Below, piece after piece: positions 27,797 through 37,420 of a DNA stretch of 64,000 nt. Origin of the DNA: Saprospiraceae bacterium (GTDB taxonomy: Bacteria > Bacteroidota > Bacteroidia > Chitinophagales > Saprospiraceae); NCBI GenBank assembly GCA_016719615.1, contig JADJYQ010000001.1, forward strand, positions 124,001-188,000. Direction: 5' to 3'. The translations under genes and the position numbers were made by a program. Each line of letters starts with the position of its first letter. Position 1 is the first letter of the stretch. A model generated the notes under the pieces. That model did not search any database, was not told where the DNA came from, and saw only the letters and a list, made by a program, of their open reading frames with translations.

Positions 27797-27943
27797 ACAA
27801 CCAACAATTAACACGAGTTAATAGATGACTTGCTTATTTGATGGTAAGGATTATGGCCTTTGGAACGAAGTCTGTTACCAATGAATAATTGAAAAACAGA
27901 TATACTTAACTCAAAATCCAAAGTAAATGGCTTTTTGAAAATT

Positions 27944-27951
27944 TAGTTTTG
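27944..27951 (+). promoter_or_regulatory. Possible -7 element upstream of the metalloprotease gene
   Basis: TAGTTTTG is a perfect match to TAnnTTTG, but no TTG lies at the expected -33 distance. The 17-base word TTTAGTTTTGTCCATAC around it (27942-27958) recurs at 52310-52326 upstream of the ABC transporter genes, which supports a shared regulatory element. Confidence 0.4.
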
Positions 27952-28003
27952 TCCATACCATTTCTTATATTCGTAGATTATTAGCCCTATCAAATAATTA
28001 ACC

Positions 28004-31000
28004 ATGTTGCCTTTATTTAACGTCCGAACCCTAAGAAAAACCAAATTGTATTGTAAATCATATATATATATATATATGATTTTATTAATATGTTATCAAG
28101 ATGGTTTTAGCCAGTCTTCTGCGGTTTGTGATATCGCAATGATTGGCCGACTGGCTGAACCCAAAAACGATTGTGATATCAATACAAGCGCCTTTCCGTC
28201 AGTTTGCTTAAAGCTTAAATTTCACTTTATAAAATACCAGGGGAGCCCGGAAGAGTTTCCGACCGATAAATTGTACATTGATTTATTGGATCAACTAAAT
28301 GAAATATTTGATGAAGGAAATATCAAGTTTACGTTTGGTGGAGATTGTATAAATTATATCGAATATAATCAAACTTTTAACACAGGTTCTCAATCTAATG
28401 ATGCTGCTCAAAGGAAATCCACAGTACTCAATGACAAGACAACATTTGGTTTTGATGAAGAGGCAATAAACGTTTATTCTTTCACAAAATCAGGGGGCGG
28501 CGAAGCCTACCGCGGCGAGAACATCCTGTTTTGTGCATCCAATGTTTCGGCGATGGCACATGAGCTTGGACACACCCTGGGATTGTGGCATACATTTGGG
28601 AAGGGGAATCCGCTAACAGATAAAGAACCATTTGCAAAACCTTGGGTATGCAAAGACGGAAGCAACGAAAGCAGTTTTCAGGGAGATGATATCGCCGATA
28701 CCGGAGCGGATCCCTATACCATGGATTTAGATAACAACGGTAAAGCTGATGAATGGAAATGGTTTATTGAGGCTTCGTGTAGTCAAAATATCAGCCCTGC
28801 ACAAAAAGATGATTGCGATGATCAAACAAATTCATGGAACATACCACTTGATAATTGGATGAGCTATTACGGTCAATGCAAAAAATGTTTTTCCCAGGGT
28901 CAGTATGAAATGATGCATATCTACATCGAAGATTTTTTTGAGGAGATGATACAAACTGATTGCGACACGGATCCATATTTTAATCCGGTCAATTGCCAAC
29001 TGGCGGATATAACGATCTCCACACCGGTGATCTGGGAAAATGGAACAGCAGAGATGTGCAAGGATCAAAAAATCATCATTGAAGCCGGAGGCTCCTTAAC
29101 GCTTAGGAATTATAAGATCACCAAAAAACACGGAACCAACCCTGCTTGCCCCGGACTATCCAAATATGGAGAATGGGATGGGATTTATTTAAGTGGATTT
29201 TCAGCTGGCAACAGCAGTGAAAAACCATCTCTGCTGGTATTGGAAAATTCGGAGATATCTCATAGCAATAACGGGATCAAGGCCAACCAATTTAAGGAAA
29301 TAAGATTTGATCAAAGCCAGATGAAGAGCAATGGATCCGGCATAGTAGCCAGACATGGCGCATATGGTGTTTATATAATGAATAATAGTTTTATTGATGG
29401 AAGTTCCTCCAAAATAAATGAAACCAACAGAGCTAAGTATCGCGAAATAGAACTCATTAATACAGGTGCATTAATATCTTCGAGCATTATTACGGGAAAA
29501 GGATTGAGTACCGGGATATATTCCTATTACGGAACTTTAAGGGTTGTCAACCAATCTACGATTAAAAATTTTGAGACCTGTATATACAAAGATGCAGACA
29601 AAGTGAATGGTGGTTTTGATTCCTTTGGCAGTTCCGGAGCCGGATTGTTGGTGAGTAATAGTAAAGTAATGGCAAATTTAGATAAATATGAATCCATTTA
29701 TCTGAATGATACCAAAGACGCAGTAGTGTTTGATAATGATTTATTTGGAATTGTCAACTCCAGAGGAAAGTCCAGTGGGGTGTGGATACATAATTTGATA
29801 AAAGGGGAACATTCAGCTGTAAACTATGTATCAATCATCCGTCCCGAATTGGCTTACGAATTTAGAGATAATCTTTTAGACGATACCCGGATGGAATTTT
29901 ATGGCAATAATGCACTGACCAATGCAGAGTGCAACAGCTGGCTCGAGCCACAAGGATATGCTGTGAATAACCAGGCTTCGCCATTTATTTCAAGCTGGGG
30001 CACAGCTGACCGATCATCTGGAAACCGGGTTACAACAAACAAATTTCCAATTTTGAATGCTCAATATGCTGATGTAGTGAACTATTTTAAATCTGGTGAA
30101 CCTAATGAACTAAAATTTGTGTATTTAAATAAGTTTATAGGTCGTGGAATTGACGATGGATCAAATTGTAATTATCGACTTACAGAAGGACCTGGAACGG
30201 ATCAATGGATTGAATCCTGTCAAGAAAATGAAGCAGAAGCAAACTGGGACTCTTTGGAGATTGTACGCTTAAGCTTGGTTGACCAAATTGAAAATAGTCA
30301 GGATAGTGTTTTGATACAAAATTGGACAGAACAATTGGATCAGGTTCTTTTGCAACAATCACAATTGTCTGCAAACATGATTCGCTGTCACCGGCAAGAT
30401 AGTGTGTGGACAACACAAGGCGATCTTTGGATCGATCGGCAGGATCCCGAACTCCATGATCTCAATGACCTGAGTCAATTATGGAATGGTGAAAATTTTC
30501 AACAAATCCTCGAGTTTGAAGGCATCCCTCTTGTTGAGCAAGTAGATTTTGAGGTATTGGAAACGGCAGCCCAACTGCTTAAAGACTGGCAAGCAGACAG
30601 TATTGATATCTATAATTTGCCATTAGATTCACTGAATGCGTTAGTCGATCATGCTCAAAGTCAATACGGCACTTATTCAAACTACCTGAGATCCTGGCTG
30701 CATGCATATTATGGAATTCGGATGGATTGGCCTGCGGAACTGCAATCATATGCCCGAATTCCTCCAAAAAAGTTACAACAAAAGCCAAACGAAATGAACA
30801 TCTTGCCCAACCCGGTTTTAGATTGTTTCAGGATCAAGGCAGATACCGAAATTCAAAAATGGACGCTCAATTTGCAAAATCTACAAGGTATATGCATTCA
30901 TAAAATGCAGTTCGATTTGAATGAAGAGATTTGTATTCCCAAGCATATTCAAAGTGGCTTATATCTTATTAAACTAACCGCTGTTAGCTCACCGGCAGTC

Positions 31001-31027
31001 TTGGTAGGCAAACTCTGGATCAGGTAA
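28004..31027 (+). CDS. Secreted zincin metalloprotease with beta-helix region and T9SS domain
   Basis: A 1007-aa protein. The metalloprotease domain (about residues 60-330) has the extended zinc motif HELGHTLGLWH (about 187-197) and a Met-turn in NWMSYYG, which fits the pappalysin/M43-like metzincins. Residues of about 350-640 look like a parallel beta-helix (NSEISHSNNGIKANQF). A helical acidic region follows, then a T9SS type A domain (NILPNPVLDCFRI, SGLYLIKL). An (AT)9 run at 28060-28077 sits inside codons 19-25; a second in-frame ATG at 28076 follows it. It starts an apparent operon with the frameshifted gene 19 bp downstream. Confidence 0.82.
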   Translation: MLPLFNVRTLRKTKLYCKSYIYIYMILLICYQDGFSQSSAVCDIAMIGRLAEPKNDCDINTSAFPSVCLKLKFHFIKYQGSPEEFPTDKLYIDLLDQLNEIFDEGNIKFTFGGDCINYIEYNQTFNTGSQSNDAAQRKSTVLNDKTTFGFDEEAINVYSFTKSGGGEAYRGENILFCASNVSAMAHELGHTLGLWHTFGKGNPLTDKEPFAKPWVCKDGSNESSFQGDDIADTGADPYTMDLDNNGKADEWKWFIEASCSQNISPAQKDDCDDQTNSWNIPLDNWMSYYGQCKKCFSQGQYEMMHIYIEDFFEEMIQTDCDTDPYFNPVNCQLADITISTPVIWENGTAEMCKDQKIIIEAGGSLTLRNYKITKKHGTNPACPGLSKYGEWDGIYLSGFSAGNSSEKPSLLVLENSEISHSNNGIKANQFKEIRFDQSQMKSNGSGIVARHGAYGVYIMNNSFIDGSSSKINETNRAKYREIELINTGALISSSIITGKGLSTGIYSYYGTLRVVNQSTIKNFETCIYKDADKVNGGFDSFGSSGAGLLVSNSKVMANLDKYESIYLNDTKDAVVFDNDLFGIVNSRGKSSGVWIHNLIKGEHSAVNYVSIIRPELAYEFRDNLLDDTRMEFYGNNALTNAECNSWLEPQGYAVNNQASPFISSWGTADRSSGNRVTTNKFPILNAQYADVVNYFKSGEPNELKFVYLNKFIGRGIDDGSNCNYRLTEGPGTDQWIESCQENEAEANWDSLEIVRLSLVDQIENSQDSVLIQNWTEQLDQVLLQQSQLSANMIRCHRQDSVWTTQGDLWIDRQDPELHDLNDLSQLWNGENFQQILEFEGIPLVEQVDFEVLETAAQLLKDWQADSIDIYNLPLDSLNALVDHAQSQYGTYSNYLRSWLHAYYGIRMDWPAELQSYARIPPKKLQQKPNEMNILPNPVLDCFRIKADTEIQKWTLNLQNLQGICIHKMQFDLNEEICIPKHIQSGLYLIKLTAVSSPAVLVGKLWIR

Positions 31028-31046
31028 TATCCTTAAAATTTATATT

Positions 31047-32656
31047 ATGTTGCTACGGATAATTTCAATTCTGTATATTATCTTATATTTTAACCAGAGT
31101 GAACTATTTGCTCAAAAATTATTTAATATCTCTCCTGACATTAAAGGCGGTATTAATGATTTTAGCAAGTTTTTTCATCTGCCTGTGATTCGACCGGCAT
31201 ATTTGTATTGGGTGAGTATCCAACTTACCAGGAGGGAGACTCAAGCAAATACCGCATCCAGAACATCATGTTGCGTTTTGATTACAATGGAAATTTAATA
31301 TTTCAGAAAAAAATCATTGAGCCAGATAGTACAATATTAAAAATATATGCTTATCCAAGTATCAAAAAAAATGATTCCATATATTTTTTTCATTTGCTTT
31401 ATTATAAAAATGAATTCACTTGGCTTCGGAGAGTAATATTCGAAATTAATATTAGGAATGGTGAGATATTAAAAAGTAAGCACTTACCAAAATATGAAGA
31501 GTTTGATTATTATAGTATGGGAGGGGGCTATTATGAATCATCTTCCGGAAGCTTAGTATTTCCAACTGCAGCAAATCTTGCCAACGGCAATGAAGACATT
31601 TTATTTGTTTTTGAATTGGATTCAAATTTAAATGTTGTCAATAAACTCAAGTATGAGTATCCAGGATATGATTTATTTATTTATAAAGCTGTTAACGTCA
31701 CACAAAAAGGGAAGCTAGGTTTTACGGGTACCATGCAACGAATTATTTCTAAATACTATCAAAAATTTCCTGTATTTATCCAGATAGATAGTAATTTTCA
31801 GCTGAGTAGTGTTGTCGTTCGAAAAGATTTAGAGAAATTTATTTACCGTGCAGAGAACTTTAGTCCTACAGTAGATGAAGATGGAAATTGGGTTGTATTG
31901 ATGTCAAAAGATACAATAGAAAACAGGCCTGATAGTAATTCCCTAAATGCAGTTCCATATATTATGAAATTCAGCCCCAGAGGTGATAGCATGATGTGGA
32001 GCTGCAAATTTCAACATCCGCATTTTCAGTTTAACGGATTTTTTTATTTTCATTTTGCAATGGGACGGTGCACAGACGGGTCTGGTTATATTGCTATGGA
32101 AATGATATCCAGGGGCACTCAAGACAGCACAGCCTATATTAGAATGTTTAAAGCATCGGAACGAGGCGATAGTTTATGGAGTCGCAATTTATATATTTTA
32201 GGTCCTGAAGAAAAAACCTGGTACAGTGAACTCAACCCTATTGTAGCAACTCCATTCAACAGTTTTGTGACACAAGGTAGTGCAGGTATTGATCGTACAG
32301 GTCAATTTAGACCCTGGCTGGTCCATTTTGATTACCATGGCTGTATAATACCGGGTTGTCATCTGAGTGTGAGTGTTGAGGAAGAAGAAGAAAAGATCGT
32401 ACCGGTACTTGAGGTGTATCCTAATCCTGCAACAGGAAACGAGTTGTATGTATTGAGTCGTGCCGGTGAAGGACAATCGGGCCTACTGGAACTGCGAGAC
32501 CTGAACGGTCTGATCATTTATCAGCAACGGATGGAATTGCACCGGGGAGCCCAATATATGGTCATGTTGCCGGAGGGATTGTCTGCAGGAGTCTATGTAT
32601 TGCAGTGGCAAGATGGCTTGAGGAACTTTAACACGAAAGTGAATATAGTTCGATGA
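31047..32656 (+). pseudogene. T9SS-secreted protein gene with a frameshift near its 5' end
   Basis: The first frame (31047-31298) gives a signal peptide (LRIISILYIILYFNQSELFAQ) and a short mature start ending KFFHLP. The downstream frame (open to 32656) continues from about 31187 with DSTGIFVLGEYPTYQEGD. One missing base near 31185-31187 explains the break. The body of about 390 residues resembles the repeated-strand surface proteins of this phylum. The end is a T9SS type A domain (VYPNPATGNELYVL, LRDLNGLIIYQQ, SAGVYVLQWQDG). Joined length is about 535 aa. It may be intact in the organism if the base loss is an assembly error. Confidence 0.7.
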
Positions 32657-32865
32657 TGAATGGTTGACCTTCATTTCTGCGGAAAAGGTTTTCAGTCTGG
32701 AAGTCTGTTCGCTTGAATGGATAAAGAGGTTAAAGCACTTGTAATACACGTATTGTCTCCTGACCATTCGCTCGCGGATACAAATTGTTCCAATTGGTGA
32801 GCCGGGGTGTTTAATATTTAAACTAACAACTGTAAGTAATGACCAACAACTAACAACGAACAACT

Positions 32866-32912
32866 CCCGACATCATCATGTTAATATTTACAAGTAGCTT
32901 TTTCATGTCGGG
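32866..32912 (-). repeat. 47-bp CCCGACAT...ATGTCGGG element, copy 3
   Basis: It lies in the 270-bp gap between the convergent ends of the 31047 gene and rpoN. It is nearly identical to copy 2, and is likewise preceded at 44 bp by a CTAACA palindrome (imperfect here, ACTAACAACTGTAAGT at 32822-32837). Confidence 0.88.
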
Positions 32913-32925
32913 ACAACGAACAACC

Positions 32926-34482
32926 TCACACCAATTCTTTCCTCAACCTCGCAACCGGAATATTCAATTGCTCGCGATACTTGGCAATGGTGCGTCTTGC
33001 AATATTGTAGCCTCTCTTGTGCAACATGATCTTGAGTTTTTCGTCGCTGAGCGGTTTGTTTTTACTTTCGTTTTGCACGAGGTCTGATAAGATTTTTTTG
33101 ACTTCAAGCGTAGAGACTTCGTCGCCTTCTTCGTTTTGCATGGATTCGGAAAAGAAATCTTTAAGGCGCTTCGTACCGAATTCAGTTTGCACAAATTTGC
33201 TGTTGGCTACGCGCGAAACAGTAGATATATCGAGGTCAGTAATTTCGGCGATGTCTTTGAGGATCATCGGTTTAATTTTCTTTTGGTCACCGGTAAGAAA
33301 GTATTCGCGCTGGTATGACATGATCGAGTACATCGTGCGGTAAAGCGTGTCCTGCCTTTGTTTGATGGCATCGATAAACCATTTGGCTCCTTCTATCTTT
33401 TGTTTGATGAAGAGGATGGCTTCTTTTTCTTGTTTCGAATTGAGACCTGCTTTTTTATTGTCTTTGTAATGGCGCAACATGTCTAAATATTGGTCGTTGA
33501 TGCGCAAATCCGGTGCATTTCGACTGTTGAGCGATAATTCAAGTTCGCCATCCCGGTTCACAATCGTGAAATCGGGAACGATGATGTGTCCGGCAGCAGA
33601 ACCTGTATTCAATTGATCTACATACCCGGAAGAAGGTTTCGGATTGAGCTTTAAAATTTCATCAATAGCCACTTTCAATTGCGCTTCTGTGAGATTGAGT
33701 ACGCGCTGCAGTTTGGTATAATGTTTTTTAGTAAATTCTTCAAAATTGCGCTCCAGGATGAATTCAGTGAGTCGCAATATTTTGAGTTGCGGTCTGCTGG
33801 TTGTGAGCTTCATTTTGACGCGAATCTGTATCAACAAACATTCCTGCAAGGAACGGGCACCAACACCCGGAGGATCGAAAGACTGAATTTTAAGAAGTAT
33901 GTTGACGACATCCTTTTCCGTACACACGAGATTTTGAGAAAATAGCAAATCGTCGATAATTGCAGATGGTTCTCTGCGTAAGTACCCATCATCATCTATA
34001 CTCCCAACAATTTGCAGCGCTATTTTGAACTGATCTTCATTTTTAAGTTTGAGTAATCCAATTTGCTTTCGGAGATGGTCATGAAAAGTATTCTCTACCG
34101 CAATAGGAACAGATTTGGATTCTTCTTCCGGCATGCCATAGTCGTCAGTTTTATACTTATAAGATGCCGTATCGTCATCCATGTAGTTGTTGAGATAATC
34201 TTCAAAACTATCGCTGTTGATTAAATCGTCCTGACTTTCCTGCTGATATTGCTCGGTTTCACCCACTTCAAATTCTTCCATACCCTCTGGATCCTGGCTG
34301 TCAATCATACTCTCCGGACTCTCTTCGAAATCATTACCTTCCTCCAAAGCCGGATTGGATTCAAGTTCTTCCTGGATGCGCTGGTCCAATATGGCCGTAG
34401 GGATCTGCAGCAATTTCATGAGTTGAATCTGCTGTGGAGATAATTTCTGTAAGAGGCTCTGACTGAGTTGTTGTTTAATCAT
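32926..34482 (-). CDS. rpoN: RNA polymerase sigma-54 factor RpoN
   Basis: A 518-aa sigma factor from the ATG at 34482, six codons inside a TTG-started frame. The glutamine-rich N-terminal activator region (SQSLLQKLSPQQIQLMKLLQ) is followed by an acidic linker (about 50-120), the core-binding domain (about 130-330) and the promoter-binding domain. The C-terminal RpoN box ARRTIAKYRE recognises the -24 element of sigma-54 promoters. Sigma-54 needs AAA+ activators, none of which are in this window. Divergent from the Xaa-Pro aminopeptidase gene. Confidence 0.96.
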   Translation of the reverse strand: MIKQQLSQSLLQKLSPQQIQLMKLLQIPTAILDQRIQEELESNPALEEGNDFEESPESMIDSQDPEGMEEFEVGETEQYQQESQDDLINSDSFEDYLNNYMDDDTASYKYKTDDYGMPEEESKSVPIAVENTFHDHLRKQIGLLKLKNEDQFKIALQIVGSIDDDGYLRREPSAIIDDLLFSQNLVCTEKDVVNILLKIQSFDPPGVGARSLQECLLIQIRVKMKLTTSRPQLKILRLTEFILERNFEEFTKKHYTKLQRVLNLTEAQLKVAIDEILKLNPKPSSGYVDQLNTGSAAGHIIVPDFTIVNRDGELELSLNSRNAPDLRINDQYLDMLRHYKDNKKAGLNSKQEKEAILFIKQKIEGAKWFIDAIKQRQDTLYRTMYSIMSYQREYFLTGDQKKIKPMILKDIAEITDLDISTVSRVANSKFVQTEFGTKRLKDFFSESMQNEEGDEVSTLEVKKILSDLVQNESKNKPLSDEKLKIMLHKRGYNIARRTIAKYREQLNIPVARLRKELV

Positions 34483-34649
34483 ATCATTATTATAAAACAA
34501 AAGGATTCGGCCTTATGTTCGAAATTTCCCTACCTTCATAAGCCTCAAGCCAGCTTTAAATGAAGCGTGGAGGAAACTTCGTAACATTGCATGGCAAATG
34601 TAGATAAAATATAAACATATTATAATAATATTTAATATATAATTTGAAT

Positions 34650-36440
34650 ATGATAAATATACCTGCTCGTATTACAGCCCTTAGAGCAATGATGGCCGCC
34701 CATAAAGTGGATGCTTATATGATCCCGACCGCGGATCCCCATCAAAGTGAATATGTACCGGATCGCTGGTCTCACCGTTATTGGATCTCGGGTTTTGGGG
34801 GTTCCGCAGCGACGGTTATCGTATCTGGAAAACACGCCGGTCTTTGGACCGATTCAAGGTATTTTCTTCAGGCTGAACAGGAATTGAAAGGGACCGGTAT
34901 TGAATTGCATAAACTCAAAGTTCAAACTCAGGCCGAATATGTAGAATGGTTGTGCAATCATTTGCAAAAAGGGCAGACAGTGGGCTGCGATTTTTGGTGT
35001 TTTTCATATGCACAAGTGCGAATATTTGATAAAATATTTTCCGAAAAAGGCATTATTCTTAAAGATACCGGTGATCTCATCGACAAAATATGGGAAGATC
35101 GGCCAAAGATTAACGTCGATCCCGTATACGACCATCCCGCCAAGTTTGCTGGAAGTCGTAGAGAAGAAAAACTGAAAAAATTGAGGGCCCAACTCAAACT
35201 CCAAAAAACCGATTACCTCATATTATCTGCTTTGGATGAAATTGCCTGGTTACTCAACTTACGGGGTAGCGATGTACGCTGTAATCCTGTTTTCCTGGCT
35301 TATCTGATCGTATCTAAAGATACTGCAGTTCTGTTTGTTCCAGATCATAAAATAGATGCTAAACTTCAGGAAAAGTTGACTGCATCAGGAGTGAGCATTC
35401 GGATGTATGCCGAAATTGAGGATGCTTTAAGGGCCTTGCCAAAAAATGCGGTTGTTCAATTTGATCCGGGAGGTCTTAATGCAAAACTGTCCCTGACGCT
35501 AGCACCTGATGCTATGAAAGAAGATGTGAGTCCTGTTATGTTGATGAAGTCTTGTAAGTCAACTAATGAACAAAATCACATCCGCAAAGTCATGGAAAAA
35601 GACGGGGTGGCGCTCATTCGGGCATTTATTTGGCTTGAAAAGGGACTCAAAAAGAAAAAACTTATCACAGAACACGATTTTGCCATGCAGATTGCACATT
35701 TTCGCTCCCAGCAAAGTCATTATGTCGGCGAAAGTTTTGATGCTATTGTTGGTTATAATTCGAATGGTGCCATCATTCATTACAAGCCGCATGCTGAAAA
35801 TTCTGCACGTATAAAACCAAAAGGCATCCTGTTGATCGACAGCGGTGGTCAATATATGGATGGTACGACTGATATTACAAGAACCATTGCTTTGAGTAAA
35901 CCCGGTCTCGAATTTAAAAAACAATATACAGCTGTCCTCATGGGACATATAGCACTTTCTGATGCAGTATTCCCTGAAGGAACCAAAGGCATACAGCTGG
36001 ATGCCCTTGCCCGCCAATATCTCTGGAAAATGGGACTCAATTACGGACATGGTACCGGACATGGGGTTGGATATTTTATGAATGTTCACGAACCTCCGCA
36101 GGGCTTTGTAAGTGCCTGGAATCAACGTGGCCAGACAGGTATGCTCGAGGGTATGCTGACTTCCAATGAACCGGGATTTTATAAAGAGGGTTCGTATGGT
36201 ATCCGCATTGAAAATCTGGTGCTCAATGCTTTGCATTCAAAACAGGGAGATCTGCGATTTCTCAAATTTGAAACAGTTAGTTTGTTTCCCATTGATACAC
36301 ATCTGATTCATATGCCGATAATGAATAAACAAGCGGTCGACTGGCTGAATAGCTATCACAAGCAGGTGTATAAACGACTGTCCCCACACTTGGATGCCTC
36401 CGAAAAGAAATGGCTGAAGGGAAAATGCAGGGAAATATAG
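34650..36440 (+). CDS. pepP: Xaa-Pro aminopeptidase (M24B, aminopeptidase P)
   Basis: A 596-aa enzyme from the ATG at 34650. Two N-terminal creatinase-like domains are followed by the M24 pita-bread domain. The metal ligands are visible as the Asp residues in LIDSGGQYMDGTTDITRT, the His in GTGHGVGYF, and the Glu residues in SNEPGFY and GIRIENL. Three-domain aminopeptidases P of about 600 aa remove an N-terminal residue preceding proline. No signal peptide, so cytoplasmic. The gene symbol is by family only. Confidence 0.9.
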   Translation: MINIPARITALRAMMAAHKVDAYMIPTADPHQSEYVPDRWSHRYWISGFGGSAATVIVSGKHAGLWTDSRYFLQAEQELKGTGIELHKLKVQTQAEYVEWLCNHLQKGQTVGCDFWCFSYAQVRIFDKIFSEKGIILKDTGDLIDKIWEDRPKINVDPVYDHPAKFAGSRREEKLKKLRAQLKLQKTDYLILSALDEIAWLLNLRGSDVRCNPVFLAYLIVSKDTAVLFVPDHKIDAKLQEKLTASGVSIRMYAEIEDALRALPKNAVVQFDPGGLNAKLSLTLAPDAMKEDVSPVMLMKSCKSTNEQNHIRKVMEKDGVALIRAFIWLEKGLKKKKLITEHDFAMQIAHFRSQQSHYVGESFDAIVGYNSNGAIIHYKPHAENSARIKPKGILLIDSGGQYMDGTTDITRTIALSKPGLEFKKQYTAVLMGHIALSDAVFPEGTKGIQLDALARQYLWKMGLNYGHGTGHGVGYFMNVHEPPQGFVSAWNQRGQTGMLEGMLTSNEPGFYKEGSYGIRIENLVLNALHSKQGDLRFLKFETVSLFPIDTHLIHMPIMNKQAVDWLNSYHKQVYKRLSPHLDASEKKWLKGKCREI

Positions 36441-36808
36441 GACAGTCTGAATGTAAAAGGCAAAAGGCAAAAGAAAATTAGGACTATGTATAACTGATTA
36501 AGGAGTATGGAGAAATGAGCATGGATTTAAGAGTAAGGAATAATGGGCCTTATTTAATTTCCATTGAGAAAGGATTTATTCCATGATTCGTCAGGGGCAT
36601 TATGAAGGTAGCTGATGATGAATCATTTTCAACGCGTGCCTTTGGTACCCAACATGATTTAAGTTTTCGAAATGCTAAACAATTACTATAGTTCTCGGCT
36701 TTTAGCTATAGGCTCATTGCTTTTGGCTTTAAGCTTTCCCCACAATTCTCTCCCCAAACTTTGCAATAAACGAGAATTCCCTTTTCTTTGTGCCCATAAT
36801 AAAACGAC
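36441..36808. other. Intergenic region, no feature recognised
   Basis: No family-like reading frame on either strand. Short low-complexity words (AAAGGCAAAAGGC, TTTTAGCTATAGG) only. Confidence 0.4.
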
Positions 36809-36934
36809 ATGGAAATTAATGAATTGAAGAAGGGCAGTAAGGGAAGGTGTTTCGTGTTCTTCCTCTTGTTTGTATTCTTATTTTGCCTGATGTGTGCTTA
36901 CATCTACAAAAAGAACTTTATCCTGGATTTTTAA
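36809..36934 (+). CDS. Putative 41-aa single-TM small membrane protein
   Basis: A short frame from ATG 36809 to TAA 36932-36934. It starts MEINELKKGSKGR, has one hydrophobic helix of about 20 residues (FVFFLLFVFLFCLMCAYIY), and ends KKNFILDF. The positive charges flanking the helix are typical of real small membrane proteins. No ribosome-binding site is obvious, which is not decisive in this phylum. Chance origin in AT-rich DNA remains possible. Confidence 0.35.
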   Translation: MEINELKKGSKGRCFVFFLLFVFLFCLMCAYIYKKNFILDF

Positions 36935-36940
36935 TCCCGT

Positions 36941-37138
36941 CTAGTCTTCCTCATTCTCAAAGAGCAGGATACTGGCGATTTCATATTGACCTTCCTTGAC
37001 ATAAAGGTCTGAAGCCAGTGTATTCCGCATAGATTTATTTTCTACCAGCGCGTCGATACCATTTTTCAAAAGCAAAACCTTTTTGATTTCTGCTTTGTAA
37101 GCATCCGCCAAAGACATGATTTTTTTCCAGCCTTGCAT
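36941..37138 (-). CDS. DUF2007-like small protein
   Basis: A 65-aa protein from the ATG at 37138; the frame is open 25 codons further but that part is lysine- and asparagine-rich and unlike the family. The order W.KI-x-SLADAYKAEIKKVLL, then NGIDALVENKS, then LYVKEGQYEIASILL follows the DUF2007 pattern (putative signal-transducing or prolyl-tRNA-related small domain). Function unknown. It lies seven bases from the end of the opposite small gene. Confidence 0.65.
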   Translation of the reverse strand: MQGWKKIMSLADAYKAEIKKVLLLKNGIDALVENKSMRNTLASDLYVKEGQYEIASILLFENEED

Positions 37139-37420
37139 AGTTGAGTGTTTTAGTAAGAACAAATTTATATATGTTTTTTTATTAATATGTAATTTAAAAT
37201 TAAAATTTTTCATTTTTTTCTTATTTTTAAGGGTTTACCCCGATATTTTAGCAATATTTCAGTTAAATTTTATACATATTATAATTTTTATAGTGTAAAT
37301 TATTGATTTAAGCTCTTTAGGTTTATTTCCTGGACTCGTCAAGCTGATGTGTGGGGAACCAAAAATTCGGCTGTTTTTGCGATATTTACAAATTCAATAA
37401 CAGCTGCTAATGTTTTCTCC

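Larger units (their letters stand above)
27538..28003. other. Intergenic region with palindrome, 47-bp element and possible promoter
   Basis: Between divergent suhB and the metalloprotease gene: the perfect palindrome ACTAACAATTGTTAGT at 27706-27721, a 47-bp CCCGACAT element at 27750-27796, and a TAGTTTTG box at 27944-27951. The palindrome and the element start 44 bp apart, exactly as at 32822/32866. Confidence 0.7.
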
